A DNA stretch of 64,000 bases from the NCBI RefSeq assembly GCF_003112575.1, contig NZ_BEWC01000008.1:744001-808000 (forward strand), given 5' to 3'. The stretch comes from Streptomyces ardesiacus. GTDB lineage: Bacteria; Actinomycetota; Actinomycetes; Streptomycetales; Streptomycetaceae. Position numbers and translations under genes: made by a program. The first letter of the stretch is position 1; each line of letters starts with the position of its first letter. This document shows positions 54,477 through 63,547 of this stretch, in pieces. The notes beneath the pieces were generated by a model. The model did no database searches, was not told where the DNA came from, and saw nothing but the letters and a program-made list of their open reading frames with translations.

Positions 54477-55790
54477 CTACAGGTCCCCGGCCGCGTCGGC
54501 GAGTGCCTGGTCGAGGACGGCCACCCCGCGGGCGATCTCGTCGTCGCTCGCGGTCAGCGGCGGCGCGATGCGGAAGATCCCGCCCATGCCCGGGAGCTGG
54601 ACGATGTTCATGTGCAGCCCCAGCTCGAAGCAGCGCCGGGTGACGGCGGCGCCGAGCCGGTCGGCGCCCCCCTCGCCCAGGACCTGGTCCCCGGCCAGTT
54701 CCATGCCCAGCAGCAGTCCCCGGCCGCGGACGTCGCCGACGACCTCGTGGCGGGCGGCGAGTTCGTCGAGGCCCTTGCGCAGCGCCCGGCCGAGCGCCCC
54801 GGCGCGCTCGTCCAGCCGGTCGCGGACCAGGACGTCGAGGACGGTGTTGCCCACGGCGGCCGGCAACGGGTCGTTGACATGGGTGGTGAAGAACAGGAAC
54901 CCCCGCTCGTGCGCCCGCTGTTCGATCTCCGGGCCGGTCAGCACCGCGGCCAGCGGCAGCCCCGCGCCGAGCGTCTTGGACAGCACGAGGATGTCCGGGA
55001 CGACACCCTCGTGCTCAAAGGCGTACCAGTCGCCGGTGCGGCACAGCCCCGTCTGCGCCTCGTCGAGGATCAGCAGCATCCCCCGTTCGCGGCACTTGTC
55101 CGCCAGCGCGGCGAGATAGCCGGGCGGCAGTTCGACCACGCCGCCCGACGACAGGATCGGCTCCACCAGGCACGCGGCCAGGCTGCCGACCGACTGCGCG
55201 TCGATCATCTCGAAACCCAGGTCCAGCTGGCGGCGCCAGTCCAGCTCGCCGTCCGCGCCGACGACCGAGGGGCGGTGGCGGTCCGGCACCGGAAGCGCGA
55301 AGTTGCCCGGTGCGGCGGGGCCGTAGCCCTTGCGTCCCGCGCTGTAGGTGGCGTTCGCGGCGGCCTGCGTCATGCCGTGCCAGGACCGGGCGAAGGAGAC
55401 GATTTCGTGGCGGCCGGTGACCAGCTTCGCCATCCGCACCGCCGCCTCGTTCGCCTCCGCCCCGGTCGTCAGCAGCAGCACCTTCTCCAGCGACGCGGGC
55501 ACGGTGCCCGCCAGCCGGCGGGCCAGCTCGACCACCGGCCGGCTGAGCATGCCGCTGTGCAGGTGGTCCAGGTGGGCGACCTGTTCGCGCACCGTCGAGA
55601 CGATCGCCGGATGGGAGTGCCCGAGGATGGCGCTCATCTGGCCGGACGTGAAGTCCAGCAGCTCACGGCCGCTCTCGGTGAACACCGAGGTGCCCGCCGC
55701 GCGGACGACGACCTCCGGCGAGAAGGGCGCGTGGCCGGAGTAGCGGATCAGGTGGCGCCCCAGGTCGGCGCCGGACGTCTCGGAAGGCAT
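54477..55790 (-). CDS. Class III PLP aminotransferase
   Basis: Protein of 437 aa, fold-type I. PLP-binding Lys in VLSKTLGAGLPL, Asp in LILDEAQTG, and TTGAEANEAAVRMAK for phosphate binding. It is closest in style to 2,2-dialkylglycine decarboxylase or omega-amino acid aminotransferases; the substrate is open. ATG 55790. Divergent from a LysR gene with a perfect inverted repeat between, so probably LysR-controlled. Confidence 0.9.
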   Translation of the reverse strand: MPSETSGADLGRHLIRYSGHAPFSPEVVVRAAGTSVFTESGRELLDFTSGQMSAILGHSHPAIVSTVREQVAHLDHLHSGMLSRPVVELARRLAGTVPASLEKVLLLTTGAEANEAAVRMAKLVTGRHEIVSFARSWHGMTQAAANATYSAGRKGYGPAAPGNFALPVPDRHRPSVVGADGELDWRRQLDLGFEMIDAQSVGSLAACLVEPILSSGGVVELPPGYLAALADKCRERGMLLILDEAQTGLCRTGDWYAFEHEGVVPDILVLSKTLGAGLPLAAVLTGPEIEQRAHERGFLFFTTHVNDPLPAAVGNTVLDVLVRDRLDERAGALGRALRKGLDELAARHEVVGDVRGRGLLLGMELAGDQVLGEGGADRLGAAVTRRCFELGLHMNIVQLPGMGGIFRIAPPLTASDDEIARGVAVLDQALADAAGDL

Positions 55791-55846
55791 GCCACCGACG
55801 GTAGGGACGGGGTGCTGCACGTGTCCATCGCACAGATCCGACACTG

Positions 55847-55867
55847 CTGTACGGCACAACCGTACAG
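55847..55867. promoter_or_regulatory. LysR-type operator
   Basis: Perfect 8-bp arms CTGTACGG (55847-55854) / CCGTACAG (55860-55867), 5-nt centre, between the divergent aminotransferase and LysR genes. Confidence 0.6.
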
Positions 55868-55900
55868 GCCGCCCCGGCCCCGTCGTCGTACCATCGCCGC

Positions 55901-56860
55901 GTGCTCAACTCCGGACGGCTCCACCTGCTCAGCCAGCTCGACACCCTCGGCACCGTCCGCGCGGTCGCCGACACGCTGCACCTGAGCGCCTCGACGGTCT
56001 CCCAGCAACTGGCGGTGCTCGAGACCGAGACCCGGTGCCGGCTGATCGAGCGGACGGGACGGCGGGTGCGGCTGACCCCGGCCGGGCTGCTGCTCGCCCG
56101 CCGGGGCCGCGAGATCCTCGACCGGATGGCCGACGTCGAGGCCGAACTGCGCGCCCTGAACGACGAACCCATCGGCACCGTCCGGCTCGGCGTGTTCCAG
56201 AGCGCGATCTACAGCCTCGCCGTCCCCGCGGCCAACCGCCTGGCCACCACCCACCCGCACCTGCGCCTGGAACTCGTCGAGATGGAGCCGCACGAGAGCG
56301 GTCCCGCCCTGCGCTCGGGCGACGCGGACGTCATCGTCACCACCGCCGACTACACCGGCCTGCCCCGGGGCGCCGACCTGGAGGTCATGTCGCTGGGCAG
56401 CGACCCCGTCCTGCTGGTGCTGCCGCACGGTCATCCGCTGTCCTCCCGCGGCGCGGTGGACCTCGCGGCGTGCAAGGAGGAGACCTGGGCCTGCGACCGG
56501 CCCCAGTCGTACATGGCGGACCTGACCGTACGGCTGTGCCGCGAGGCCGGGTTCGAACCCCGGGTGGCCTGCCGGTTCAGCAACTACCTCATGCTGCTGC
56601 GACACGTCGAGACGGCCGGGTCGGTCGCCCTGCTGCCCGCCCTCGCCGTCACGGCCGACCACGCCGTCGTCACCCGGCGGCTGGACCCGCCCGTGCACCG
56701 CAACGTCGCCGTCGTGGTCCGGCGCGGCGCCCCGCGGCGCGCCGCGGTGAACGCGGTCGTCGGCGCGCTGCGCGACCACCCGGAGATCGAGGCCCTGGCC
56801 GCGCCGGAGCCCTCCCGCGCTCAGGGGGACGACGCCGCCCCGGGACCGGCCGGGGTCTGA
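55901..56860 (+). CDS. LysR-family regulator
   Basis: Protein of 319 aa. Helix-turn-helix GTVRAVADTLHLSASTVSQQLAVLE, then a type 2 periplasmic-binding sensor (GTVRLGVFQSAIYSLAVPA, GSVALLPALAV). GTG 55901 lies 6 nt after TACCAT (55889-55894), so the mRNA may be leaderless. It likely regulates the divergent aminotransferase. Its stop is 10 nt from the convergent CBS gene. Confidence 0.9.
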   Translation: MLNSGRLHLLSQLDTLGTVRAVADTLHLSASTVSQQLAVLETETRCRLIERTGRRVRLTPAGLLLARRGREILDRMADVEAELRALNDEPIGTVRLGVFQSAIYSLAVPAANRLATTHPHLRLELVEMEPHESGPALRSGDADVIVTTADYTGLPRGADLEVMSLGSDPVLLVLPHGHPLSSRGAVDLAACKEETWACDRPQSYMADLTVRLCREAGFEPRVACRFSNYLMLLRHVETAGSVALLPALAVTADHAVVTRRLDPPVHRNVAVVVRRGAPRRAAVNAVVGALRDHPEIEALAAPEPSRAQGDDAAPGPAGV

Positions 56861-56869
56861 TCCCCGGGA

Positions 56870-57541
56870 TCAGGAGCCGACGGCCGCGGCCCCCTCGGCG
56901 CCGGACTCGCCCGCCGGTCTGAACTCCACGGCCACGACGCCGTCCACGCTGCGGCAGTGCTCCTCGAGGAGCGGGGCGGACACATGGTCCGGGAGCCGCC
57001 CGCTGAGGACGACATGGCCGTGCGTCACGTCCACCTGCACCGACGAGGGCGCCAGGCCCAGCGCCTTCACCAGGGCCTCCTCGATGATCTCGGTGCGGAT
57101 CGCGCGGTCCGTGCGCAGGAAGACCCGCAGCAGGTCGCTCCTGCTGACGACCCCGGCCAGCCGCCCCTCGTCGTCGACGACCAGCAGCCGTTTGATGCGG
57201 TGCCGCGCCATGACCCGGGCGGCGTCCACGACGCTCCAGCTCTCGCGGGCGCACACCGCGGGCGAGGTCATCAGCCCGGCCGCGTCCGTGGCGTCGGCCT
57301 TGCCGGCCGAGGCGCGGGACCACGCGGCGTGCTCGGGGGAGCCGTCGGGCTCCCCGCCCCACATCTTCTGCAGCAGGTCCGCCTCCGACACCACCCCCAC
57401 GGGACGGTTCTCCCCGTCGACGACCGGCACGGCCGTGATGTCGTACTCCAGCAGCAGGTGGGCGATCTCCTTGAACGGTGTGCCGCGCTGCACGCGCACC
57501 ACGGCGTCGCTCATCAAATCGCGCACCCTCTGGTGTTTCAT
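56870..57541 (-). CDS. CBS-CBS-BON domain protein
   Basis: Protein of 223 aa: two CBS motifs (LMSDAVVRVQRGTPFKEIAHLLLEYDITAVPVVD and LMTSPAVCARESWSVVDAARVMARHRIKRLLVVD) that together form an adenosyl-ligand site, then a BON domain (residues 140-210). Such proteins sense energy or adenine nucleotide levels. ATG 57541 overlaps the upstream phosphatase stop by 4 nt. Confidence 0.92.
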   Translation of the reverse strand: MKHQRVRDLMSDAVVRVQRGTPFKEIAHLLLEYDITAVPVVDGENRPVGVVSEADLLQKMWGGEPDGSPEHAAWSRASAGKADATDAAGLMTSPAVCARESWSVVDAARVMARHRIKRLLVVDDEGRLAGVVSRSDLLRVFLRTDRAIRTEIIEEALVKALGLAPSSVQVDVTHGHVVLSGRLPDHVSAPLLEEHCRSVDGVVAVEFRPAGESGAEGAAAVGS

Positions 57542-59715
57542 CGAGCGTCTTCCCCTCCACTGCCGGTCCGCGCGGACCGGCGTTCGTCCTTCTTGTCCCT
57601 GAAAACGATCGATCGGTCCCGGGAGTGCCCTGCGGCCCCGCGAGGAGCGACCAGGAGCAGCGCGATGTCGTCGCCCGGGGCGGGCGCGTGCCGGACGACG
57701 GTGTCGGCCATGGCGTCGAGGTCGCCCGGGTCGCCGTGCTCCAGGAGCCCGGCGAGAGCCGCGATCGCGTCGTCCAGGTCGACTCCGGGCGCTTCGACCA
57801 GCCCGTCGGTGTAGAGGGCGAGCACACTGCCGGGCGGCAGCGGGAACTCCAGCGACGGGTACACGGTGTCCGGCTCGATGCCGAGCAGGAGTCCGGGCGG
57901 TACCGGCAGCGGCTCGACGCGCCCGTCGAGGTGGCGCAGCAGCGGAGGGGGGTGCCCGGCGAGTGCCACGCAGGCGCGATGGCTGGCGAGGTCGAGGTGG
58001 ACGTAGGCGCAACTGGTGAACAGCCCCGGATCCAGATCGGTGAGCAGGCGGTTGGTGCGGGCCAGGACGTCACCGGGGGGCGCGCCCACGGTCGCGTGCG
58101 CGTGCACGGCGGTGCGGACCTGCCCCATCAGGGCCGCCGCGTCCACGTTGTGGCCCTGCACGTCGCCGATCGCGACGGCGGCCGTGTGCTCGTCCAGCCG
58201 GATCACGTCGTAGAAGTCGCCGCCGATGCCCAGCCCCCGGGCGGCCGGGAGGTAGCAGGCGGCGACGTCCAGACCGGACACCCGGGGGAGCGTGTGGGGC
58301 AGCAGCGCGGACTGCAGCCGGTGGGCGAGGTGGTGCTTGGCGTCGTAGAGCCGGGCGCGGTCCAGTGCCTGCCCCACCAGTCCCGCCAGCGACGTGAGGG
58401 CGGCCCGTTCCCCCGGCGGGAAGACGTGGGGCCGCCGGTAGGAGAGGAGGAGGGACCCGATGGGGCGGCCCGAGGCGATCAGCGGCAGTACGGCCCAGGC
58501 GGCCATCCCGTCCTCGTGCGGCATGGCCGGGTAGGCCTCGCGCAGTTCCCCGTACGTCGGCCAGAACCCGGGAACCCCCGTGGCCATCACGTCGGCGCCG
58601 GGAACGGCCGAGGACAGGGGCATGCCGTCGAAGTGCTCGAGGAGCTCCGGCCGGTAACCGCGCTGCCCGACGATCTTCAGGTGGCCGTCCTCGGGGACCA
58701 TCACCACCATGCCCTGCGCACCCAGCGCGGGCATCAGCTGGTCGGCGGTCTGCTCGACCACGTCCGGCACGCTGACGGCCTCGGTCAGGGTCGAGGCCAG
58801 GTGCATCAGGTGGTACAGCACCGTGGCCCGGCTGGGCCCCGAGGCCGCCACCGACCGGGCCGGGAACGCGTCCGTGTCCTGGCTGCCGGGGAGGATGCGG
58901 ACGCTCAGCCCGGTGGCGTCCGGGTACAGCTCGAAGGTCAGCCACGTGTCCGGCGGGCGCAGCACCGTGAAGGCCTGCGGTCTGCGGCTGACCAGCGCCG
59001 CCCGGTAGCGGTCCTCCACGTGCGGCACGTCCATCCAGGGCAGCGCCTCCCACGGCAGCGCGCCCACCAGCAGGGACCGGTCGACACCGAGGAGTTCGGC
59101 CGCCCCCGGGGTGACGAGGACGAGGCGTCCGTCCAGGCCCAGCGCGCACGAACCGCCGGGCAGGCGGTCCACGAACGCGGACAGCGCGGCCGCGTCGGCG
59201 TGCGAGGGCGGGCGGGGAGCGGGCGGAGGCAGGGTACGGGGACGGTCCGGCGGCAGCGGCTCGCCGCGCTCCAGGGCCCGCTCCAGACTGTCGAACAGGC
59301 GCCCGCAGCCCGCCCGGACGGCGTCCTGCTCACCACGGGTGAGCCGGGCCGGGTGGTCGCCCGCCCACAGCAGGATCAGCCCGCCCCGGACGACCGGCCC
59401 CGAGGCCAGCGGCGCGGCAGCCAGCCCGAACTCGTACGGCAGGACGAGCGCCACCCGCGGATACTGGCGTGCCATCTCCTCCCGGCCGCCGGCCCACACC
59501 AGGCGCCGCTCGCGGACCGCGTCGGCGACGGGCATCGGATCCTTCAGGCCGACCCGCCGCCAGGGAGCGGCCATCTCCTGCGGGACGCCCATGACCAGTA
59601 CCTGCCACATGGCGTCCTCGCCCGGCGGCAGTGCGTACACGATCCCGCCGTACGCACCGCTCGCCCGTACCACCGCGGCCATCGCCGAATCCATCAGCCG
59701 GCCGCCCGTGTCCAC
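57538..59715 (-). CDS. GAF/PAS sensor with SpoIIE-type PP2C phosphatase
   Basis: Protein of 725 aa. N-terminal GAF domain (residues 10-165), PAS-like region (about 190-310), second GAF (about 310-460), C-terminal SpoIIE/RsbU phosphatase with GIGGDFYDVI, IGDVQGHNVDAA, GHPPPLL, YTDGLVEAP and DDIALLL. These dephosphorylate anti-anti-sigma factors, so it probably feeds a sigma-B-like stress switch. GTG 59715 is used; ATG 59694 is possible. Co-translated with the CBS protein. Confidence 0.9.
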   Translation of the reverse strand: MDTGGRLMDSAMAAVVRASGAYGGIVYALPPGEDAMWQVLVMGVPQEMAAPWRRVGLKDPMPVADAVRERRLVWAGGREEMARQYPRVALVLPYEFGLAAAPLASGPVVRGGLILLWAGDHPARLTRGEQDAVRAGCGRLFDSLERALERGEPLPPDRPRTLPPPAPRPPSHADAAALSAFVDRLPGGSCALGLDGRLVLVTPGAAELLGVDRSLLVGALPWEALPWMDVPHVEDRYRAALVSRRPQAFTVLRPPDTWLTFELYPDATGLSVRILPGSQDTDAFPARSVAASGPSRATVLYHLMHLASTLTEAVSVPDVVEQTADQLMPALGAQGMVVMVPEDGHLKIVGQRGYRPELLEHFDGMPLSSAVPGADVMATGVPGFWPTYGELREAYPAMPHEDGMAAWAVLPLIASGRPIGSLLLSYRRPHVFPPGERAALTSLAGLVGQALDRARLYDAKHHLAHRLQSALLPHTLPRVSGLDVAACYLPAARGLGIGGDFYDVIRLDEHTAAVAIGDVQGHNVDAAALMGQVRTAVHAHATVGAPPGDVLARTNRLLTDLDPGLFTSCAYVHLDLASHRACVALAGHPPPLLRHLDGRVEPLPVPPGLLLGIEPDTVYPSLEFPLPPGSVLALYTDGLVEAPGVDLDDAIAALAGLLEHGDPGDLDAMADTVVRHAPAPGDDIALLLVAPRGAAGHSRDRSIVFRDKKDERRSARTGSGGEDAR

Positions 59716-59804
59716 GCGGGCAGGGCCGTCCGACGCCGGCCACCCCGAACCTCACCCATATCTGGACACTACGCCCGTCCCGTCGCCACGGCATGCGAAG
59801 CCCC

Positions 59805-59851
59805 GGCGGGCGGGACGGGACGGTCGACGGTGCCGTTCAGTCCCGCCCGCC
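59805..59851 (-). terminator. GH43 terminator hairpin
   Basis: 12-bp arms GGCGGGCGGGAC (59805-59816) / GTCCCGCCCGCC (59840-59851), overlapping the GH43 stop codon. Confidence 0.6.
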
Positions 59852-61174
59852 GTGCCCCCCGGACCTGCGCTTCACGTACAGCCGTCCGTCCGACGGACCC
59901 GTCCACTCCAGCCGTACGACACCGGGCACCGCGGCCTCGGCGACGCGGGAGGCGTGGGACCAGTAGCCGGCGGCGGGGTTGAGGAAGTACGTCGACCAGG
60001 GGTCGCCCCGGTGATCGACGAAGAAGTTGTTGTGCCCGGCGCCGACCCCCGCGGTGTAGCGCTTGGCGTACGGCCCCTCGAACCGGTCGGCCACGGCGAC
60101 GACCGCGTCGTACTGGTACTGCACCCGGCCGGTGGCGGCCACGTCGTAGGCCTGGCGGACGGTGCCGTCGGCGTTGACGGAGGTCCGGTCCCACACGGAG
60201 TGCACGAGGTGGTACTTGCCCCGGTACTTGAACACGTACGCGCCCTCCAGGTACGGCTCGGGGGAGTACGGGGTCTGGCGGAACCTGGGCAGGTCCGTGG
60301 TGGTGACGATGTCCTCCATGTCGTCCCGGAACCTCGCGTACAGGTCGTTGTGCAGCACGAGCCACGCGTCGTCGCCCTCGGTGAACAGGCCGCCGTCGAT
60401 GTGGTGGTAGGCGCCGGGCTCGATGAACGCGGGCCCCCCGATGAACGAGTCGCCGAAGGGCTTGTCCAGGTTCCCCTCGACCAGCCGGTAGGGGCCCTCG
60501 ACCCCGCCCTCGCTCACCAGCATGAACGAGCCGACCTTGCGGGAGTGGTCGCCCATGCACGCCACGATGTACCAGGTGCCGCGGAAGTAGTGCAGCTCCG
60601 GCGCCCAGGCCTGGCCGCGCTTGCCGAACCGCTCGTCGTGCCAGTACTCCTGCCAGGGCGCGACGACCGTGCGGCCGGGCCGGTTCTCGCCCACGAACTC
60701 GGGCGACCAGACCTTGCCCCGCTCCGCCCCGGGCCGGATGCCGGTGGTGTCGGCCAGCCGCCACGGGCCCTTGAGGGAGGGGGCCAGCCACACGAAGATG
60801 CCGTCGTTCCAGGGGGCGGCGACGTCGAGGCCGGGCACCCGGGTGGTGCCGGTGGCGACGTACAGCGGGCGGCCGTCGACGACGAAGCAGTTGACGTAGG
60901 TGTCGCGCATCCACACCGCGCCGCGCTCCTCGTCACGGGGGCGCAGTTCCAGCGGGAGGACGAACGAGTTGTCCTCGCGCGGCCACAGGTCCACCCGGGT
61001 GTCCGCGACGCCGTAGGTCTCGGGATCGGGCCAGTTTCCCGGGGTGCGGCGGGACGCCCCGGCCGCCGGGGGAGCCGCCTGCGCGGCGCTCGCGGGGAGG
61101 GCGAACGCCGCCCCCACACCGGCGGCGCCGGCCAGCAGGGAGCGTCGGTGAAGGCCGTACTCGGCATCGGTCAT
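59837..61174 (-). CDS. Secreted glycoside hydrolase family 43-like protein
   Basis: Protein of 445 aa. Tat-like signal peptide (HRRSLLAGAAGVGAAFALPASAAQA, cleavage near residue 33), then a five-bladed propeller of the GH43/GH62-like clan (NWPDPETYG, VWSPEFVG, WAPELHYFRGTWYIVACMGD, EPYLEGAYVFKYRGKYHLVHS). It probably acts on arabinan or xylan outside the cell. ATG 61174 with AAGGAG. Single gene; upstream DNA shares an inverted motif with the ROK promoter. Confidence 0.85.
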   Translation of the reverse strand: MTDAEYGLHRRSLLAGAAGVGAAFALPASAAQAAPPAAGASRRTPGNWPDPETYGVADTRVDLWPREDNSFVLPLELRPRDEERGAVWMRDTYVNCFVVDGRPLYVATGTTRVPGLDVAAPWNDGIFVWLAPSLKGPWRLADTTGIRPGAERGKVWSPEFVGENRPGRTVVAPWQEYWHDERFGKRGQAWAPELHYFRGTWYIVACMGDHSRKVGSFMLVSEGGVEGPYRLVEGNLDKPFGDSFIGGPAFIEPGAYHHIDGGLFTEGDDAWLVLHNDLYARFRDDMEDIVTTTDLPRFRQTPYSPEPYLEGAYVFKYRGKYHLVHSVWDRTSVNADGTVRQAYDVAATGRVQYQYDAVVAVADRFEGPYAKRYTAGVGAGHNNFFVDHRGDPWSTYFLNPAAGYWSHASRVAEAAVPGVVRLEWTGPSDGRLYVKRRSGGHGGRD

Positions 61175-61300
61175 CAGTCGGGTTCTCCTTCGTCGTCCCC
61201 GTCCGGGAAGCGAGGGGCGGCACGCGAGCCGCACGACGGGGGCATGCCGCACAGCATGCGAACGCCCGCGCATTTACGTCAACGGGCCGGACGAATAATC

Positions 61301-61374
61301 CACTCCGAGACGCCCACCGGCAGACGGCTCCACCAGGCATTGTGAACGCTCCATTGCATCTTTCCGTCGGAGTG
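61301..61374. promoter_or_regulatory. Spaced inverted 8-mer at the GH43/ROK divergent promoter
   Basis: CACTCCGA (61301-61308) and TCGGAGTG (61367-61374) in opposite orientation, with GACGAATAATC nearby at 61290-61300 and GACGGAATAATC at 61377-61388. Candidate ROK-protein site(s). Confidence 0.45.
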
Positions 61375-61403
61375 TTGACGGAATAATCGCGCCTCTCTAC
61401 GTT
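61375..61403 (+). promoter_or_regulatory. ROK gene promoter, leaderless
   Basis: -35 TTGACG (61375-61380), 17-nt spacer, -10 TACGTT (61398-61403), then 7 nt to the ATG at 61411. Confidence 0.65.
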
Positions 61404-61410
61404 GACCGGC

Positions 61411-62676
61411 ATGCAGATGCCCAGCGGAGTGCACGCACTGGTCCGGCGGACCCACGAGGAGCGCGTGATGCGTGCGCTGCAGGAGAACGGCGCCATGAGC
61501 CGCGGCGAGATCGCCCGGGTCGTGGGCCTGTCGCGCACCACCCTGTCCGAGATCACCGGCAACCTCCTGCAACGGGGCGCCATCGTGGTCGTGGACACCG
61601 ACGCCTCCCGGCGCGAGGGCAGCGGGCGGCCGGCCGAACGGCTGGCGCTGGACCCGGCGTCCGCGCAGTTCATGGGCGTCGACTTCGGTCACCGGCGGGT
61701 GCACGTCGTCGTCGCGGACGCCTCGCACGAGATCATGGTCTCGGGCTCCGTCCGCTACGAGGACACCGCGACCTGGCAGACCCGGACCGAACTGGCCCTG
61801 GAACTCGTCGACCGGCTGAGCGGCGAGGCGGGCGTCCACTACGGGGCGCTGCAGGGCATCGGCATCGGCGTACCCGGCCCCTACCCGGCACCGGAGGGCG
61901 CGGCCTGGCCCCGCGCGACGGCGGGCACCACCGTGCTCCGCCCGGCCCCCGAAGGCGTCGACGTGGCTTTCGCCGAGCGCTTCGACGCACCGGTGATCGT
62001 CGACAACAACACCCGACTGGCCGCCCTGGCCGAGGCGATCAGCGGCGCCGACAGCGTCGCCGACCTGGTGTACGTACGGCTCTCGGACGGTGTCGGCGGC
62101 GGGCTCGTCGTCGGCGGCCAGCTGGTGACCGGCTCCTCGGGGCTGGCCGGCGAGCTGGGACACGTGACCGTCGAACCGGCGGGCCGGCCGTGCCGGTGCG
62201 GCAAGCGGGGCTGTCTGGAGACCGTGGCCTCCGTGCCCGGGATCCTCGCCGCCTGCTGGGAGTTCGGCCTGCGCCTGGAGAACCTCGACGACCTCGCCGA
62301 GGCCGTGCGCCGGGCCCACCCCGTGGTGGACCGGGTCCTGCGGGAGGCCGCGGGGGCGCTGGGGCGGGTGGTCGGCGCCGCGACCATGATGCTGAACCCG
62401 GCGAAGGTGGTCGTCGGCGGCGAGATCACCCGCCTGGCGCCGGTCCTCGTGGAACAGGTCGCCGCCACCCTGGCCGCCGAGATCTTCCCGACCGCGTCGG
62501 CCGGTCCCGTCGTCGCCGCGGCCCGGCTCTCCGACGACGACGGCGCCCTCGGTGCCCTCGCCGCGGTCTTCCACAGCTCACCCCTCCTGGCGAGGTATCC
62601 CGAAACCGCCGACGTGAAGGGCCGTTCCGATGCATCCGACCCCGCCCCCGAAGGAGCCGCCCATGTCCGTCCTTGA
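61411..62676 (+). CDS. ROK-family transcriptional regulator
   Basis: Protein of 421 aa. N-terminal winged helix (MSRGEIARVVGLSRTTLSEITGNLLQRG), then a ROK sugar-kinase-like domain with the zinc site CRCGKRGCLE and IVDNNTR. ATG 61411 is chosen because it lies 7 nt from the -10 box. The 3' end overlaps the ABC permease start by 14 nt, so regulator and importer are one operon. The sensed sugar is unknown. Confidence 0.9.
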   Translation: MQMPSGVHALVRRTHEERVMRALQENGAMSRGEIARVVGLSRTTLSEITGNLLQRGAIVVVDTDASRREGSGRPAERLALDPASAQFMGVDFGHRRVHVVVADASHEIMVSGSVRYEDTATWQTRTELALELVDRLSGEAGVHYGALQGIGIGVPGPYPAPEGAAWPRATAGTTVLRPAPEGVDVAFAERFDAPVIVDNNTRLAALAEAISGADSVADLVYVRLSDGVGGGLVVGGQLVTGSSGLAGELGHVTVEPAGRPCRCGKRGCLETVASVPGILAACWEFGLRLENLDDLAEAVRRAHPVVDRVLREAAGALGRVVGAATMMLNPAKVVVGGEITRLAPVLVEQVAATLAAEIFPTASAGPVVAAARLSDDDGALGALAAVFHSSPLLARYPETADVKGRSDASDPAPEGAAHVRP

Positions 62677-63547
62677 CAAGCGGAGCGCCGGCCGGCGGCA
62701 ACCGCGGCCCGGGGCCTCGCCCGACACCGACGCGGGGGACACCGCGGCGGCGGACTCCACGGCGGGCGCCGACAAGTCCGCCCCCGAACACGGGCGTTCG
62801 GGACGGCGCGGGCTGCCGCTCGCGCTCAACGCCGTCTCCGTCGCGCTCGGCATCGCCCTGTGGTGGGCACTCGCCTCCGCCGGGTTCAAGCTGCCGACAC
62901 CGCCCGAGGTCGTGTCCCGGGCCGGCACCCTGATCGGCGACGGGACGCTCGCCGACGACGCCCTGGCCAGCCTGACCCGGGTCCTCGTCGGCTTCGCCCT
63001 CGGCACGGCCGTGGCCGTACCGGTGGGCTTCCTGATGGGCTGGTACGGCATCCTGCGCGGACTGATCGAACCCTGGATCCAGTTCTTCCGCACCATCCCG
63101 CCACTGGCGATCATTCCGCTGGCCGTGGTCGCCATGGGCATCGACGAGACGCCGAAGATCTTCGTCATCTTCCTCGCCGCGTTCCTGGCCTGTGTGATCT
63201 CCACCTTCCAGGGCGTGGTGAACGTCGACCGCACCCTGATCAACGCCGCCCGGGTCCTCGGCGCGGGCGACGCCACGATCTTCGCCCGCGTGGTGGTGCC
63301 GGCCTCCACGCCCTTCATCCTCGTCGGCATGCGGGTCGGTCTCGGCTCCGCCTGGGCCACGCTGGTCGCCGCGGAACTGATCGCCGCCCAGGAGGGCCTC
63401 GGCTACCGCATGCAGAACGCCCAGCTCTACTACGACCTCCCGACCATCTTCGTCGGGCTCATCTCGATCGGAATCCTCGGTCTCCTCATGGACCGCGTCC
63501 TCCTCCTCGCCGAACGCAGGCTCACCCGATGGCAGGAACGCCGATGA
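62663..63547 (+). CDS. ABC permease (SsuC/TauC/NrtB type)
   Basis: Protein of 294 aa. After a 55-residue charged lead come about six membrane segments and the EAA-like loop NAARVLGAGDATIFARVVVPASTPFI. The family imports sulfonates, nitrate, taurine or similar anions; the substrate is not fixed here. ATG 62663 has AAGGAG at 6 nt. Overlaps the ROK gene by 14 nt and the ATPase gene by 4 nt. Confidence 0.9.
   Translation: MSVLDKRSAGRRQPRPGASPDTDAGDTAAADSTAGADKSAPEHGRSGRRGLPLALNAVSVALGIALWWALASAGFKLPTPPEVVSRAGTLIGDGTLADDALASLTRVLVGFALGTAVAVPVGFLMGWYGILRGLIEPWIQFFRTIPPLAIIPLAVVAMGIDETPKIFVIFLAAFLACVISTFQGVVNVDRTLINAARVLGAGDATIFARVVVPASTPFILVGMRVGLGSAWATLVAAELIAAQEGLGYRMQNAQLYYDLPTIFVGLISIGILGLLMDRVLLLAERRLTRWQERR

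Noticed and set aside
52107..55985. 1292-codon plus-strand open frame over MMPL and the aminotransferase
   Set aside because: Out of frame with MMPL and antisense to the aminotransferase; no family motifs.
56860..56880. CTGATCCCCGGGATCAG between LysR and CBS genes as a terminator
   Set aside because: The arms are separated by a single base, so no hairpin loop can form.
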